A stretch of DNA of 46,833 bases from Acidobacteriota bacterium (GCA_003222675.1 QHWT01000073.1:1-46833), one strand, 5' to 3'; positions 37,503-45,871 are shown, counted from the stretch's first letter. A program made the numbers and translations. The notes: generated by a model from the sequence alone, not told the origin.

Positions 37503-37537
37503 CGGTCTAATACAAATGGTTGTGTAAAATTAGACCG
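37503..37537. promoter_or_regulatory. Perfect inverted repeat upstream of pilC
   Basis: CGGTCTAAT and ATTAGACCG, 9 bases each and fully complementary, flank a 17-base AT-rich centre (ACAAATGGTTGTGTAAA). The unit ends 16 bases before the pilC ATG at 37554. Its place and symmetry suit an operator for a dimeric regulator or a hairpin in the leader of the pilus operon; both readings are inference. Confidence 0.5.
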
Positions 37538-37553
37538 GAGCCGTTCCCCCACA

Positions 37554-38762
37554 ATGGAATATCGCTGCAGGCTCGGGACCCCGGGTGGAGACATCATCGA
37601 GGGCATATACGTCGCCGAGAACGAGACGCGACTGCGCCGGGAGTTCGAGGAAAAGGGCCTCCTGGTCCTCGCGATCCACGCGGCCGGCCGGCGCGCGGTC
37701 GCCGGCATCGCGCTCCCGCGCCGGCGAAACGTGTCGACGCGCGAGTTTCTCGTCTTCAACCAGGAGCTCGCGACGCTGCTCAAGGCGGGCATGCCGCTCG
37801 TGCAGTCGCTCGATATTCTTCGCCGCCGCGTCAGCAACCCCGTTTTCAAAGGCGTGCTCGATGATGTGTATGAGCGCGTCCGAGCGGGCAGCGCGCTGTC
37901 TGAGGCGTTCGAAGCGCACGGGACGATGTTTCCCGGCGTGTACACGGCATCGCTCCTCGCGGGTGAAAAGTCCGGCAACCTGGAGCAGGTGCTCCGGCGT
38001 TATGTGAGCTACGTGAAGGTCGTCAGCAGCGTCCGGCGCAAGACGATCTCCGCGCTCGTCTATCCGGCGATCCTTCTCCTGCTTTCGCTCGTCGTCGTCA
38101 CGATCATCGTGGTGCGCGTTGTGCCGGAGTTCGGATCCTTCTACAACCAGTTCGGGCACGAGCTTCCCTGGTCGACGCGCTTCATCGTCGGCCTCTCGAA
38201 CGTCGTCACGACTTACTTCCTGTTGATCGTGGGCGTGATTGCGATTGCGGCGGGAAGCGTGTGGTGGTGGGTGAAACAGCCCGGCCAGCGCCGCCGTCTG
38301 GATCGTCTCATTCTCAAGCTGCCGGCGCTCGGAGGAATCGCGCAGAAGTTCTCGACGTCACAGGCGGCCCGTACACTGGCGACGCTGCTCGGCGGCGGCA
38401 TTCCGCTCGTCAACGCGCTCGAGGTATCAGCGCGTTCGCTGAGCAATCAGTACATGGCCGGTGAGCTCTTCAGCGCGGCGCAGCACGTGCGCGAAGGGCG
38501 CGCGCTCGCGACTGCGATGCAGGACAGCGGCGCATTTCCGGACGTCTCGATCAAGATGGTGGAAGTAGGCGAGTCGACCGGCGCACTGCAGGAGATGCTG
38601 AACAGTCTCGCCGACTTCTACGACGAGGAAATCGAGACGAACCTCGGACGCTTCGTGACGCTCGTCGAGCCGATCCTGCTCGTGATCATGGGCCTTGTCA
38701 TTGCCGGTCTGCTGCTGGCGTTGTATCTACCGCTCTTCAATCTTTCCTCAGCGTTGAGTTAG
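37554..38762 (+). CDS. pilC: Inner-membrane platform protein, type IV pilus/type II secretion
   Basis: A 402-residue PilC/GspF protein that forms the inner-membrane base of the pilus or pseudopilus machine. Two T2SSF domains are present: the first has VSTREFLVFNQELATLLKAG then MPLVQSLDILRRRV, the second has FSTSQAARTLATLLGGGIPL then VNALEVSAR. Three membrane segments lie at about 170-195, 222-245 and 375-397. The family length is normal. It opens the operon, 8 bases before the pilB start, and an inverted repeat lies just upstream. Confidence 0.92.
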   Translation: MEYRCRLGTPGGDIIEGIYVAENETRLRREFEEKGLLVLAIHAAGRRAVAGIALPRRRNVSTREFLVFNQELATLLKAGMPLVQSLDILRRRVSNPVFKGVLDDVYERVRAGSALSEAFEAHGTMFPGVYTASLLAGEKSGNLEQVLRRYVSYVKVVSSVRRKTISALVYPAILLLLSLVVVTIIVVRVVPEFGSFYNQFGHELPWSTRFIVGLSNVVTTYFLLIVGVIAIAAGSVWWWVKQPGQRRRLDRLILKLPALGGIAQKFSTSQAARTLATLLGGGIPLVNALEVSARSLSNQYMAGELFSAAQHVREGRALATAMQDSGAFPDVSIKMVEVGESTGALQEMLNSLADFYDEEIETNLGRFVTLVEPILLVIMGLVIAGLLLALYLPLFNLSSALS

Positions 38763-38769
38763 GTCTTCT

Positions 38770-39360
38770 ATGGATGTGAATCTCTACGCGGGCGCACCGG
38801 AGCAGACGGCGGCGGAACACGCCGAAGAGGTCGCCCATGCCAGGCGCCTCGCTGAACGTTACCGGCTGCCGTATCTCGATTCGGCGCACTTCAACATCGA
38901 TCACGATCTGTTCCGGACGATCCCGGCGGAGCTGATGTTGCGCTATGGTTTCGTCCCCTTCCGCCGCGAAGGGCAGGCTCTCGTCATCGTCGTGTCGGAT
39001 CCGACCGACCTGCCGATGATCGACGAGCTGGCGGTGCTCCTCGGAATGCCGATCAAGGTCATGGTCGCGGCACCCTCGGCGATCCAGTCGATCCTCAAGA
39101 AGAGCGAGAGCTCGACGCGCGTCCTCGAAGAAGCGACAGAGAGCTTCCAGCTGCAGATTCTCCGCGAGGACGAGCAGGGCGACGAGCAGCTGACCGTCGA
39201 GAAGCTGACGACCGACGCGAGTCCGGTGATCCGCCTCGTCGACACGACGGTCTACACCGCGATCCAGCGGAGGGCGAGCGACATCGGATCGACGGCGTGC
39301 TGCAGCCCGCGATGCGGCCGATCGACAAGCGCTTTCACAGTACGATCATCTCCCGCGTGA
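38770..39360 (+). CDS. Assembly ATPase PilB/GspE, N-terminal fragment
   Basis: This frame encodes the N-terminal regulatory domain of a PilB/GspE ATPase: RLAERYRLPYLDSAHFNIDH, RTIPAELMLRYGFVPFRREG, QALVIVVSDPTDLPMIDELA and then IRLVDTTVYTAIQRRASDI. That last sequence should continue with H.E...... RIDGVLQP. Instead ATC at 39283-39285 is followed at once by GGATCGACGGC, which encodes RIDG only in another frame. About 13 codons plus one base (about 40 bases) seem to be missing. The frame then runs out of register to a stop at 39360 (GSTACCSPRC, meaningless). The remainder of the protein is in the next frame. Confidence 0.8.
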   Translation: MDVNLYAGAPEQTAAEHAEEVAHARRLAERYRLPYLDSAHFNIDHDLFRTIPAELMLRYGFVPFRREGQALVIVVSDPTDLPMIDELAVLLGMPIKVMVAAPSAIQSILKKSESSTRVLEEATESFQLQILREDEQGDEQLTVEKLTTDASPVIRLVDTTVYTAIQRRASDIGSTACCSPRCGRSTSAFTVRSSPA

Positions 39361-40358
39361 AGGTCATGGCGGAGCTCGACATCGCCGAGAAGCGCATCCC
39401 GCAGGACGGCCGCTTCAAGCTGCGGCTGCCGGGAAAGACAATCGACTTCCGCGTATCGGTGATGCCGAGCGTGCACGGCGAAGACGCGGTCATCCGTATT
39501 CTCGACAAGGAATCGATCAGCGAGCAGTTCACCGAGCTGCGGCTCGACATCCTGGGCTTCCCCGAGGACGAGCTGAGACGCTTCCGCAAGTACATCCGTG
39601 AACCCTACGGCATGGTGCTCGTGACGGGACCGACGGGCAGCGGCAAGACGACGACGCTTTATGCGGGGTTGTCGGAAATCAAGACGATCGAAGACAAGAT
39701 CATCACGATCGAAGACCCCGTCGAGTATCAGCTCAAAGGAATCACGCAGATCCCGATCAACGAGAAGAAGGGGCTGACGTTTGCCCGCGGACTGCGGTCG
39801 ATCCTCCGTCACGATCCCGACAAGATCATGGTGGGAGAGATCCGCGACAACGAGACGGCGCAAATCGCCATCAACTCGGCGCTGACCGGCCACCTGGTGT
39901 TCACAACGGTGCACGCGAACAACGTCGTCGACGTCCTGGGCCGGTTCCTCAACATGGGCGTCGAGCCGTACCAGTTCGTATCCGCGCTCAACTGCGTCCT
40001 GGCGCAGCGGCTCGTGCGGAACATCTGCCTCCACTGCAAGCGCCCGGCGCACATCACGCGCGAGCAGTTGATTGAATCGGCGATGGATCCGGGGCTCGCG
40101 GACAGCGGCCTGTTTTTCGAAGGCGCGGGCTGCATCGAATGTGGCGGCACGGGCTACAAGGGCCGCACGGCCATCTGCGAGTTGCTGGATCTGACCGATA
40201 ACATTCGTGAGATCATCCTCGCGCGCCGTCCCACATCCGAAGTGAAGAAGGCCGCCCGCGAAGAAGGCATGCGGTCGCTGCGCGAGTCTGCTGTCGAGCG
40301 GGTGCTGGCTGGAATTACGACGCTGCGCGAAGTCAACAAGGTCACGTTCGTCGAATGA
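39297..40358 (+). CDS. Assembly ATPase PilB/GspE, C-terminal fragment
   Basis: A 353-residue frame with the whole motor domain: LQPAMRPIDKRFHSTIISRV, DIAEKRIPQDGRFKLRL, VMPSVHGEDAVIRILD, Walker A GPTGSGKTTTLYAGL, IITIEDPVEYQL (Asp box), ILRHDPDKIMVGEIRDNETA (Walker B), HLVFTTVHANN, and the zinc tetracysteine site CLHCKRP...CIECGGTGYKGR. It powers pilin polymerisation by ATP hydrolysis. The frame opens at a GTG that is really the middle of the protein. It is separated from the N-terminal fragment by the deletion at 39285/39286, so as sequenced the gene is broken although the catalytic core is intact. Its stop overlaps the pilM start (ATGA). Confidence 0.85.
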   Translation: MLQPAMRPIDKRFHSTIISRVKVMAELDIAEKRIPQDGRFKLRLPGKTIDFRVSVMPSVHGEDAVIRILDKESISEQFTELRLDILGFPEDELRRFRKYIREPYGMVLVTGPTGSGKTTTLYAGLSEIKTIEDKIITIEDPVEYQLKGITQIPINEKKGLTFARGLRSILRHDPDKIMVGEIRDNETAQIAINSALTGHLVFTTVHANNVVDVLGRFLNMGVEPYQFVSALNCVLAQRLVRNICLHCKRPAHITREQLIESAMDPGLADSGLFFEGAGCIECGGTGYKGRTAICELLDLTDNIREIILARRPTSEVKKAAREEGMRSLRESAVERVLAGITTLREVNKVTFVE

Positions 40359-41308
40359 AGCTGCCAGGGATTCTCGCCAGTCGGCCCCCGTCCGTGGGGG
40401 TGGAAATCGCGTCGGATCGTGTGACCGGCGTGTCCCTCTCGGGACCGCCGTCGGCATGGACCGTGGCCGCGCACGCGACCGAACGCTTGCCGGCCGGCGC
40501 CGTCACGCCGGCGCTGAACGCGGTGAACATTCACGACGCGCGCACCGTGACGGCCGCGATCCGATCGGTGTTCGACCGGATGGGAACGAAACCTCGCCGT
40601 GTGGCGCTGGTGATTCCGGACACGTCGGCGAAGTTGTCGCTGCTGCGGTTCGAGAAGGTGCCGTCCGCCGCGGACCTCGACCAGCTGATTCGGTGGCAGG
40701 TGCGCAAGGCGGCCCCCTTCAAACCTGAAGAGGCGCAGATTTCCTGGGTACCTGCCGCAGTGCTGCCGGACGGAGGACGCGAGTTTCTCGTCACGCTCGC
40801 GCGGCGCGACATCATCGAGAGCTACGAGCACGCCTGTGCGGAGGCCGGAGCGAGCGCGGGAGTCGTGGATCTCGCGTCGCTGAACCTGATCAACGCCGCG
40901 CTCGCATCGAGCGGCCAGGCGTCCGCCGGGGATTGGCTCGTTGTCAACGTCGCGCAGTATTACGCCACGCTGGCGATCGTGCGCGGCACGGACCTGATCT
41001 TCTTCCGCACCCGTCAGCTCGAAGCCGATGGGGATCTCGCGGATCTCGTGCACCAGACCTCGATGTATCACGAGGACCGCTTGTCGGGCGGCCGCTTCGG
41101 ACGAGTGGTGTTGTCGGGCGCGTCCGGGCGCGCGGTCGATTCGGTAGAGCGGCTGCGCCGCGGTCTCGAGGAAAGGCTCGGCACGCGGGTCGAGCCGCTC
41201 GATTTCCGCGGCACGGCGACGATGCGCGATCGCATCAGCGCGGGCGCGGACCTGCTCGACACGCTCGCGCCCGCGGTGGGCGTCGTGCTGAGGGAACGGG
41301 TCGCGTAG
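40355..41308 (+). CDS. pilM: PilM-like inner-membrane complex protein
   Basis: A 317-residue actin-fold protein of the PilM/GspL-cytoplasmic type that links the ATPase to PilN. It shows PPSVGVEIASDRVTGVSLSG at the start, VALVIPDTSAKLSLLRFEKV, DQLIRWQVRKAAPFKPEEAQ, YEHACAEAGASAGVVDLASL and a final TLAPAVGVVLRE. It carries no membrane helix, as expected. The ATG overlaps the pilB stop and the following pilN start GTG overlaps its TAG. Sequence identity to classical PilM is probably low; position in the operon supports the call. Confidence 0.85.
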   Translation: MKLPGILASRPPSVGVEIASDRVTGVSLSGPPSAWTVAAHATERLPAGAVTPALNAVNIHDARTVTAAIRSVFDRMGTKPRRVALVIPDTSAKLSLLRFEKVPSAADLDQLIRWQVRKAAPFKPEEAQISWVPAAVLPDGGREFLVTLARRDIIESYEHACAEAGASAGVVDLASLNLINAALASSGQASAGDWLVVNVAQYYATLAIVRGTDLIFFRTRQLEADGDLADLVHQTSMYHEDRLSGGRFGRVVLSGASGRAVDSVERLRRGLEERLGTRVEPLDFRGTATMRDRISAGADLLDTLAPAVGVVLRERVA

Positions 41309-41766
41309 TGCTTCGGACGAATCTCTCGACCCGGCCGTTCTACAACGAGCGAGGCGTTCACGCGGTAATCGCCGTGCTTGCGGCGATGCTGATCGCGGTG
41401 ACCGCGTGGCAGGTGCTGCGAATCGTACGTCTGTCGCGCCACAAGACCGAGCTCGCCGCCACCATCCACGGGGACCGCGACGAATCGGAGAAGCTGACGC
41501 GCGAGGCGGGGGAGGTCCGGCGCGGCATCAACCAGCAGGAGCTCGCGGTGGTGACGACCGCCGCGCGGGAGGCGAACGATCTGATCGAACAGCGGACGTT
41601 CTCGTGGACGGCGCTCTTCAATCAGCTCGAGGCCACGCTGCCGGAGGACGTGATGCTCATGGCGGTGCGGCCGGCGTTCAAGGAAAGCACCACCGTCGTC
41701 AACCTCGAGCTGCAGGGGAAGCGCACGGAAGACGTCGACACGTTCATGGACAATCTCGGAACGTGA
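41308..41766 (+). CDS. pilN: PilN-like protein, C-terminus lost by frameshift
   Basis: From GTG at 41308 the protein reads LRTNLSTRPFYNERG, the typical PilN opening, a membrane helix (VIAVLAAMLIAVTAWQVLRI) and a coiled coil, then TFSWTALFNQLEATLPEDVM, LMAVRPAF and EDVDTFMDNLGT before a stop at 41766 (152 residues). Directly after, another frame (41760-41894) reads NVTEEGLHRVSMQADYTPPA and a proline/alanine tail, ending with a TGA that overlaps the pilO ATG. That is where a normal PilN would end, so the original gene probably ran to 41894 and lost bases near 41758. PilN anchors PilM to the inner membrane with PilO. Confidence 0.8.
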   Translation: MLRTNLSTRPFYNERGVHAVIAVLAAMLIAVTAWQVLRIVRLSRHKTELAATIHGDRDESEKLTREAGEVRRGINQQELAVVTTAAREANDLIEQRTFSWTALFNQLEATLPEDVMLMAVRPAFKESTTVVNLELQGKRTEDVDTFMDNLGT

Positions 41767-41890
41767 CCGAAGAAGGGCTGCATCGGGTCAGCATGCAGGC
41801 GGACTACACGCCGCCCGCGCCGGCAGTTCGACCCGCGTCGACGGCCTCGGCCCACGTGCCAGCGAAGCCTCGGGCGCCAGGAGTGAAGCG

Positions 41891-42466
41891 ATGACGCGCG
41901 TGCGACGCATCCTCTCGGAGAAGCGCCATCTCATCGTCCCGCTCGTGATTGCGGCTCTCGCGAGCGCGCTGCTGTATGTCGTCGTCGTGTTTCCGCTCGG
42001 CCGGCAAGTGTCGGCCGCAGAGCAGCAGGCGGAGCAGCAACGCGACCTCGTCGTGCGCGCGCGGCAGGACCACCAGGCCGCGAAGGCGATGGTCCAGGGC
42101 AAGCAGCTCGCCGACGCCTCGCTCCAGAAATTCTATCAGGAGGTGCTGCCGGCGAACGCGAGCGTCGCGCGGAGGCTGACGTACCTGAAGCTGTCGCAGC
42201 TCGCGCGCGCCGCGAACGTGCGACTGGAGAGCGGCACCAATACGTACTCGCACGAAAAGGGCAGCCACCTGTCCAAGGTCACGACGACCTATACGCTGTC
42301 GGGGGATTATCGCGACGTGCGCCGGTTCATCTACTCGCTCGAGACAGCGCCGGAGTTCATGGTGCTCGAGAACATCGCGCTCTCGAGCCTCGAGCAGCAG
42401 ACGCGCACGGGCCTCGCCGTGAGACTGGACGTGGCCACCTATTTCCGGACGGAAAATGTCGACTGA
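41891..42466 (+). CDS. pilO: PilO-like inner-membrane protein
   Basis: A 191-residue bitopic protein: short cytoplasmic start, membrane helix (LIVPLVIAALASALLYVVVV at about 17-36), coiled coil (SAAEQQAEQQRDLVVRARQD), and a ferredoxin-like periplasmic domain with TYTLSGDYRDVRRFIYSLET, APEFMVLENIALSSLE and AVRLDVATYFRT. PilO pairs with PilN in the periplasm. Length and order fit. The ATG overlaps the TGA of the second pilN frame, and the next gene begins within its own end. Confidence 0.85.
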   Translation: MTRVRRILSEKRHLIVPLVIAALASALLYVVVVFPLGRQVSAAEQQAEQQRDLVVRARQDHQAAKAMVQGKQLADASLQKFYQEVLPANASVARRLTYLKLSQLARAANVRLESGTNTYSHEKGSHLSKVTTTYTLSGDYRDVRRFIYSLETAPEFMVLENIALSSLEQQTRTGLAVRLDVATYFRTENVD

Positions 42467-43037
42467 GGCGCCGCCGCCGTCACAGCGGCCTCGCCCGTGG
42501 TTTCTCGCTATGCTTGGAATTCTCGTTGTCGTCGGTCTCGTCTACTGGCAATGGCCGGCGGCCAGCCCCGCGGCCGGGCCGTCTAATCAACCGAGGCAAC
42601 GGCAGGCGCAGCAGCAGTCCGCCAACGCCCAGGGATCGCTCGATGTTCGGCTCGACGCGTTGAAGCAGCCGCCGCCGGAACCGACCGAAGCGGACAGGAA
42701 TCCGTTCCGGTTCCAGCCGAAGCCGCCGCCTGCGCCAGCGCCGACCGTCGTGCAACAGCCGCCGCCGATGGTGGCGCCGCAGCCGACGGGTCCGCCGCCG
42801 CCTCCGCCCGGACCGCCACCGCCTCCCCCGATTCCGCTGAAGTTCATCGGGACGCTGGAAGGCAAGGGGCCCGGCAAGGTGGCGATCTTCTCGGATGGCC
42901 AGGGCAGGCCGCAGTTCGGTCACGAAGGAGAACTGATCCTCGGTCAGTATCGTGTCGTGAAGATCGGCGTGGAGTCGGTCGTGATGGAATATGCGGATGG
43001 ACGCGGAAGACAGACGATTCCGCTGCGCGGACAATGA
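42456..43037 (+). CDS. PilP-like proline-rich inner-membrane protein
   Basis: A 193-residue protein with one N-terminal membrane helix (WFLAMLGILVVVGLVYWQW), a low-complexity Gln/Pro linker (QPPPPPP-type runs around residues 85-125) and a small C-terminal beta domain: IPLKFIGTLEGKGPGKVAIF, GHEGELILGQYRVVKIGVES and VVMEYADGRGRQTIPLR. This layout matches PilP/GspC proteins, which bridge PilNO to the secretin. There is no lipobox, unlike classical PilP, so it is nearer to GspC in topology. It overlaps the pilO end by 11 bases. Confidence 0.75.
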   Translation: MSTEAPPPSQRPRPWFLAMLGILVVVGLVYWQWPAASPAAGPSNQPRQRQAQQQSANAQGSLDVRLDALKQPPPEPTEADRNPFRFQPKPPPAPAPTVVQQPPPMVAPQPTGPPPPPPGPPPPPPIPLKFIGTLEGKGPGKVAIFSDGQGRPQFGHEGELILGQYRVVKIGVESVVMEYADGRGRQTIPLRGQ

Positions 43038-43194
43038 AGTTGCCAGCTGCCAGCCTCCCGCTGCCAGCTGAAACAGAAGTTACCAGCTGCCAGCCTCCCG
43101 CTGCCAGCTGAGAAAACGAAGATCAACGTAGCGGATCGCGGGTAGCTAGTCGCTGATCGCCGGTGGCTGATGGCTGGTAGCTGGTAGCTGACTT
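43037..43194. repeat. GCCAGCTGCCAGC array before the secretin gene
   Basis: Two almost identical 40-base units begin at about 43037 and 43077, each holding CCAGCTGCCAGCCTCCCGCT and GCCAGCTGA. The second half has the complementary words GGTGGCTGATGGCTGGTAGC and TGGTAGCTGACTTATG, so the spacer can form a long imperfect hairpin. The array starts at the stop of the PilP-like gene and ends at the secretin ATG, so it splits the operon and would hold the secretin ribosome site. Confidence 0.75.
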
Positions 43195-45702
43195 ATGACA
43201 CGTAGAATCGCAGTTCTGCTGCTGATTGCGGCGCTCGCAAGCGGGTGCGCCGCCGGTCGCGCGTTCCGGCGCGGACAGGAAGCCGTGCGAATGGGCGACT
43301 GGGACGCCGCGGTCACCTATTTCACGAACGCGGTTCAGGCCAACCCCGATAATCCCGAGTACAAGATCAACCTGCAGCGCGCGCGGGAAGAAGCCGCGCG
43401 CGTGCACATCGAGAAGGGGCGCGAGCTGGAAAAGCGCGATCAGCTCGAAGGCGCGCTGGCGGAATACCGCCGCGCGATGGAGCTCGATAGCAAGAACCGG
43501 CTCATCGCCACGCGTGTGGCGGACCTCGAGAAAACGATTCGTGAAAAGCTCGAAGCGTCGCGTCCGTCGCCGCGCATCGAGGTGCTCCGGCAGCAGGCCC
43601 GCACCACATCAGGGCCGCCGCTGCTGAATCCGGCGTCGCGCCAGCCTCTCAGCATGAACTTCAACAATGCGAGCCTGCGCGACGTCCTGAATTTCATCGG
43701 CACCAGCGCCGGCATCAACATCACCTACGATCAGCAGTTCGTCGACAAACCGTACACAATCAATCTGGAAGGCGTCACGCTCGAGGAAGCGCTGCAGCAG
43801 ATCCTCTCGGCGAACCAGTATTACTACAAGGTCGTCAACCCCCGGACGATCATCGTCATCCCGGACCAGCCCGCGAAGCACGCGCAGTACGACGAGCTGG
43901 TCGTCCGCGTGTTCTACATCTCGCACGCGGACGCGACCGAGCTCGCGCAGCTCGTGAACAGCATCATGCGCATTCCGCAGATGACGATCCAGCCGATGGT
44001 GATGCCGAATAAGACGGCGAACACCATCACGGTGCGCGCAACGGGCCCGGTGGTCGATGTCATCGAGCGCGTGATCCGCGCGAACGACAAGCCGCGCGCC
44101 GAAGTGGTGCTCGACGTCGAGATCCTCGAAGTCAGTCGTTCGCGCCTCAAGCGATACGGCTTGAATCTCAGCTCATACACCCTGAACCTTCTCTTCTCGC
44201 CGGAGCTTGCGCCGCCGAACACGTCGGGTGGTGTGACCGCGCCACCCCCGTTCAACCTGAACACCATCAGTCAGGGAATCAGCACTGCGGATTTCTACCT
44301 CGGCGTCCCGACCGCGCTAGTGAATTTCCTCGAGAGCGACAACCGCACGAAAACGCTCGCCAAGCCGCAGTTACGCGGCCAGGAAGGGCAGAAGCTCACG
44401 CTGAATCTCGGTCAGGACATCCCCGTTGTGTCGACGGTGTTCGGCGCCGCGGCGGCCGGCGGGTTCGCGACCATCCCGCAGTCGTCGTTCAGCTATCGCA
44501 CGGTGGGCGTGAACATGGAAATCACTCCCCGCGTGACGTACGAGGGCGAGGTCGTGCTGACGCTCGCGGTCGACAACAGCGCACTCGGCGTCAGCATCGA
44601 CGTCGCGGGCCAGAGCATTCCGTCGTTCACCACGCGCAAGGTGTCAACGACGCTGCGGCTGCGCGAGGGGGAATCGAACCTGCTCGCGGGGATGATTCGC
44701 CAGGACAGCATTCACAACCTGAGCGGCCTGCCCGGGCTGCTCAAGGTTCCTGGCATCCGGCAGTTGCTGTCGGGCAACGACAACACCGATCAGGACAGCG
44801 ACATCGTCATGCTCATCACGCCGCACATCGTGCGGACACAGGAGCTGACGGCGCAAGATCTCGGCTCGATCTACATCGGCACGCAGTCCAACGTCGGCCT
44901 GTCCGGTCCGCCGCCGCTCATCGCGCCGCAGCCCGAAGCGCCACAGGCGGCCGCACAGCCCGCGCAGCCCGCGAATCCAAGCGGCGGCGCCGTGGCGATC
45001 AATCAACCGCCCCCAGGCGTGCCACGTGCGCCGACCGCAGGGCAGTTTGGCGTGCCGAACCCGAATCCGCCGGCGCCTCCGGGAACGTCGCCGGTACCGA
45101 CGCCACTGGCGCCCGTGCCACCGCCGCCGACGCCGCCCGCGGGCACGCCGCCGGCCGGAGCGACGCCGCCTGCTGCTCCCGGAACGACGCCTCCCGAGGC
45201 GACGCCTCCGGCGACGGCGCCGACCACGCCCCCGAATCCCACAGGTGAAGGGCCGGCGACGGGCCGCGGCGCGCCGCCGCCGTCCACGCCGGCGCAGATC
45301 ATCATCACGCCCGCCGGGACGACGTTCCAGGTCGCGGGCGGGCCCTATACGACGCCGATCTCGATCAACAACGCGTCGCGGATCTCGGTCATCACGGTGA
45401 CGATCACCTATAACCCCGCGGTGCTGCGCGTGCGGACCGTGCAGGACGGCACGTTCATGCGGCAGGGTGGCGTGACGGCCGCGTTCACGCCGCGAATCGA
45501 CGCCGCCGCGGGGCGCGTCGACATCGCGATCTCCCGCGCCGGCGATCAGACGGGCGCGTCAGGATCGGGTCTGCTCGCCGCGCTGCTGTTCGACGCGGTC
45601 GCGTCCGGGTCGTCGCAGATTGCCGTCACGAGCGTCGCGAACACGCCGGAAGGGACGCCGGTGCAGGTGACCTCGGCACCGGTGACGGTGACGGTGCGGT
45701 AA
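43195..45702 (+). CDS. Secretin (PilQ/GspD type) with TPR and cohesin-like domains
   Basis: An 835-residue outer-membrane channel. Lipoprotein signal MTRRIAVLLLIAALASGC; TPR-like repeats (DWDAAVTYFTNAVQANPDNP, DQLEGALAEYRRAMELDSKN) at about 30-105; a secretin N-domain (MNFNNASLRDVLNFIGTSAG) near 150-215; an N1-type domain (VFYISHADATELAQLVNSIM). The secretin core is at about 300-560, with LAKPQLRGQEGQKLTLNLGQ, FSYRTVGVNMEITPRVTYEG, LAGMIRQDS and the end DSDIVMLITPHIVRTQE. A Pro/Ala/Thr-rich linker (about 575-700) then leads to a beta domain (GGPYTTPISINNASRISVIT, LRVRTVQDGTFMRQGG) that resembles a cohesin fold. The cohesin-like tail is unusual for secretins in general, although I recall it from Acidobacteriota. 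Confidence 0.9.
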   Translation: MTRRIAVLLLIAALASGCAAGRAFRRGQEAVRMGDWDAAVTYFTNAVQANPDNPEYKINLQRAREEAARVHIEKGRELEKRDQLEGALAEYRRAMELDSKNRLIATRVADLEKTIREKLEASRPSPRIEVLRQQARTTSGPPLLNPASRQPLSMNFNNASLRDVLNFIGTSAGINITYDQQFVDKPYTINLEGVTLEEALQQILSANQYYYKVVNPRTIIVIPDQPAKHAQYDELVVRVFYISHADATELAQLVNSIMRIPQMTIQPMVMPNKTANTITVRATGPVVDVIERVIRANDKPRAEVVLDVEILEVSRSRLKRYGLNLSSYTLNLLFSPELAPPNTSGGVTAPPPFNLNTISQGISTADFYLGVPTALVNFLESDNRTKTLAKPQLRGQEGQKLTLNLGQDIPVVSTVFGAAAAGGFATIPQSSFSYRTVGVNMEITPRVTYEGEVVLTLAVDNSALGVSIDVAGQSIPSFTTRKVSTTLRLREGESNLLAGMIRQDSIHNLSGLPGLLKVPGIRQLLSGNDNTDQDSDIVMLITPHIVRTQELTAQDLGSIYIGTQSNVGLSGPPPLIAPQPEAPQAAAQPAQPANPSGGAVAINQPPPGVPRAPTAGQFGVPNPNPPAPPGTSPVPTPLAPVPPPPTPPAGTPPAGATPPAAPGTTPPEATPPATAPTTPPNPTGEGPATGRGAPPPSTPAQIIITPAGTTFQVAGGPYTTPISINNASRISVITVTITYNPAVLRVRTVQDGTFMRQGGVTAAFTPRIDAAAGRVDIAISRAGDQTGASGSGLLAALLFDAVASGSSQIAVTSVANTPEGTPVQVTSAPVTVTVR

Positions 45703-45710
45703 CACGACAA

Positions 45711-45740
45711 TGCTCAATGCCCAATGTTCAATGTTCAACG
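45711..45740. repeat. AATGCTCAATG word array after the secretin gene
   Basis: GACAATGCTCAATGCCCAAT and GTTCAATGTTCAACG are tandem variants of the same word as at 16190-16265. They follow the secretin stop by 7 bases and are joined at about 45768 by the inverse word GCATTGAACATTC. Confidence 0.65.
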
Positions 45741-45767
45741 GAGACCGCCCTCGCCGGCGCTGGCACG

Positions 45768-45863
45768 TGTGTGCATTGAACATTCGCGCCTCCGCCGCGA
45801 AGCGGCTACGGCGTGGCCTCGCCGTAGCCCGCGTGAATCTCACCACGGGCGGAGGCGGGAAGC
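45768..45863. repeat. Repeat element flanking pseudopilin gene, copy 1
   Basis: About 80-95 bases from GCATTGAACATTCGCGCCTC to CACGGGCGGAGGCGGGAA, with internal GGCTACGGCGTGGCCTCGCC palindromic core. It is an inverted copy of the element at 46393-46484: the left half here, reverse-complemented, reads GGCGGAGGCGCGAATGTTCA, matching GGCGGAGGCGGGAATGCTCA there. Its right end supplies a GGAGGCGGGA that can serve as ribosome site for the pseudopilin gene. Confidence 0.7.
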
Positions 45864-45871
45864 ATGGATCA

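Noticed and set aside
39252-40457. 401-codon open minus-strand frame opposite the pilB motor domain
   Set aside because: The plus strand has full Walker and tetracysteine motifs; the minus frame has none.
43037-43194. CRISPR-like repeat arrangement
   Set aside because: There are only two long units, with no constant repeat and unique spacer pattern and no cas genes; it belongs to the word-array type.
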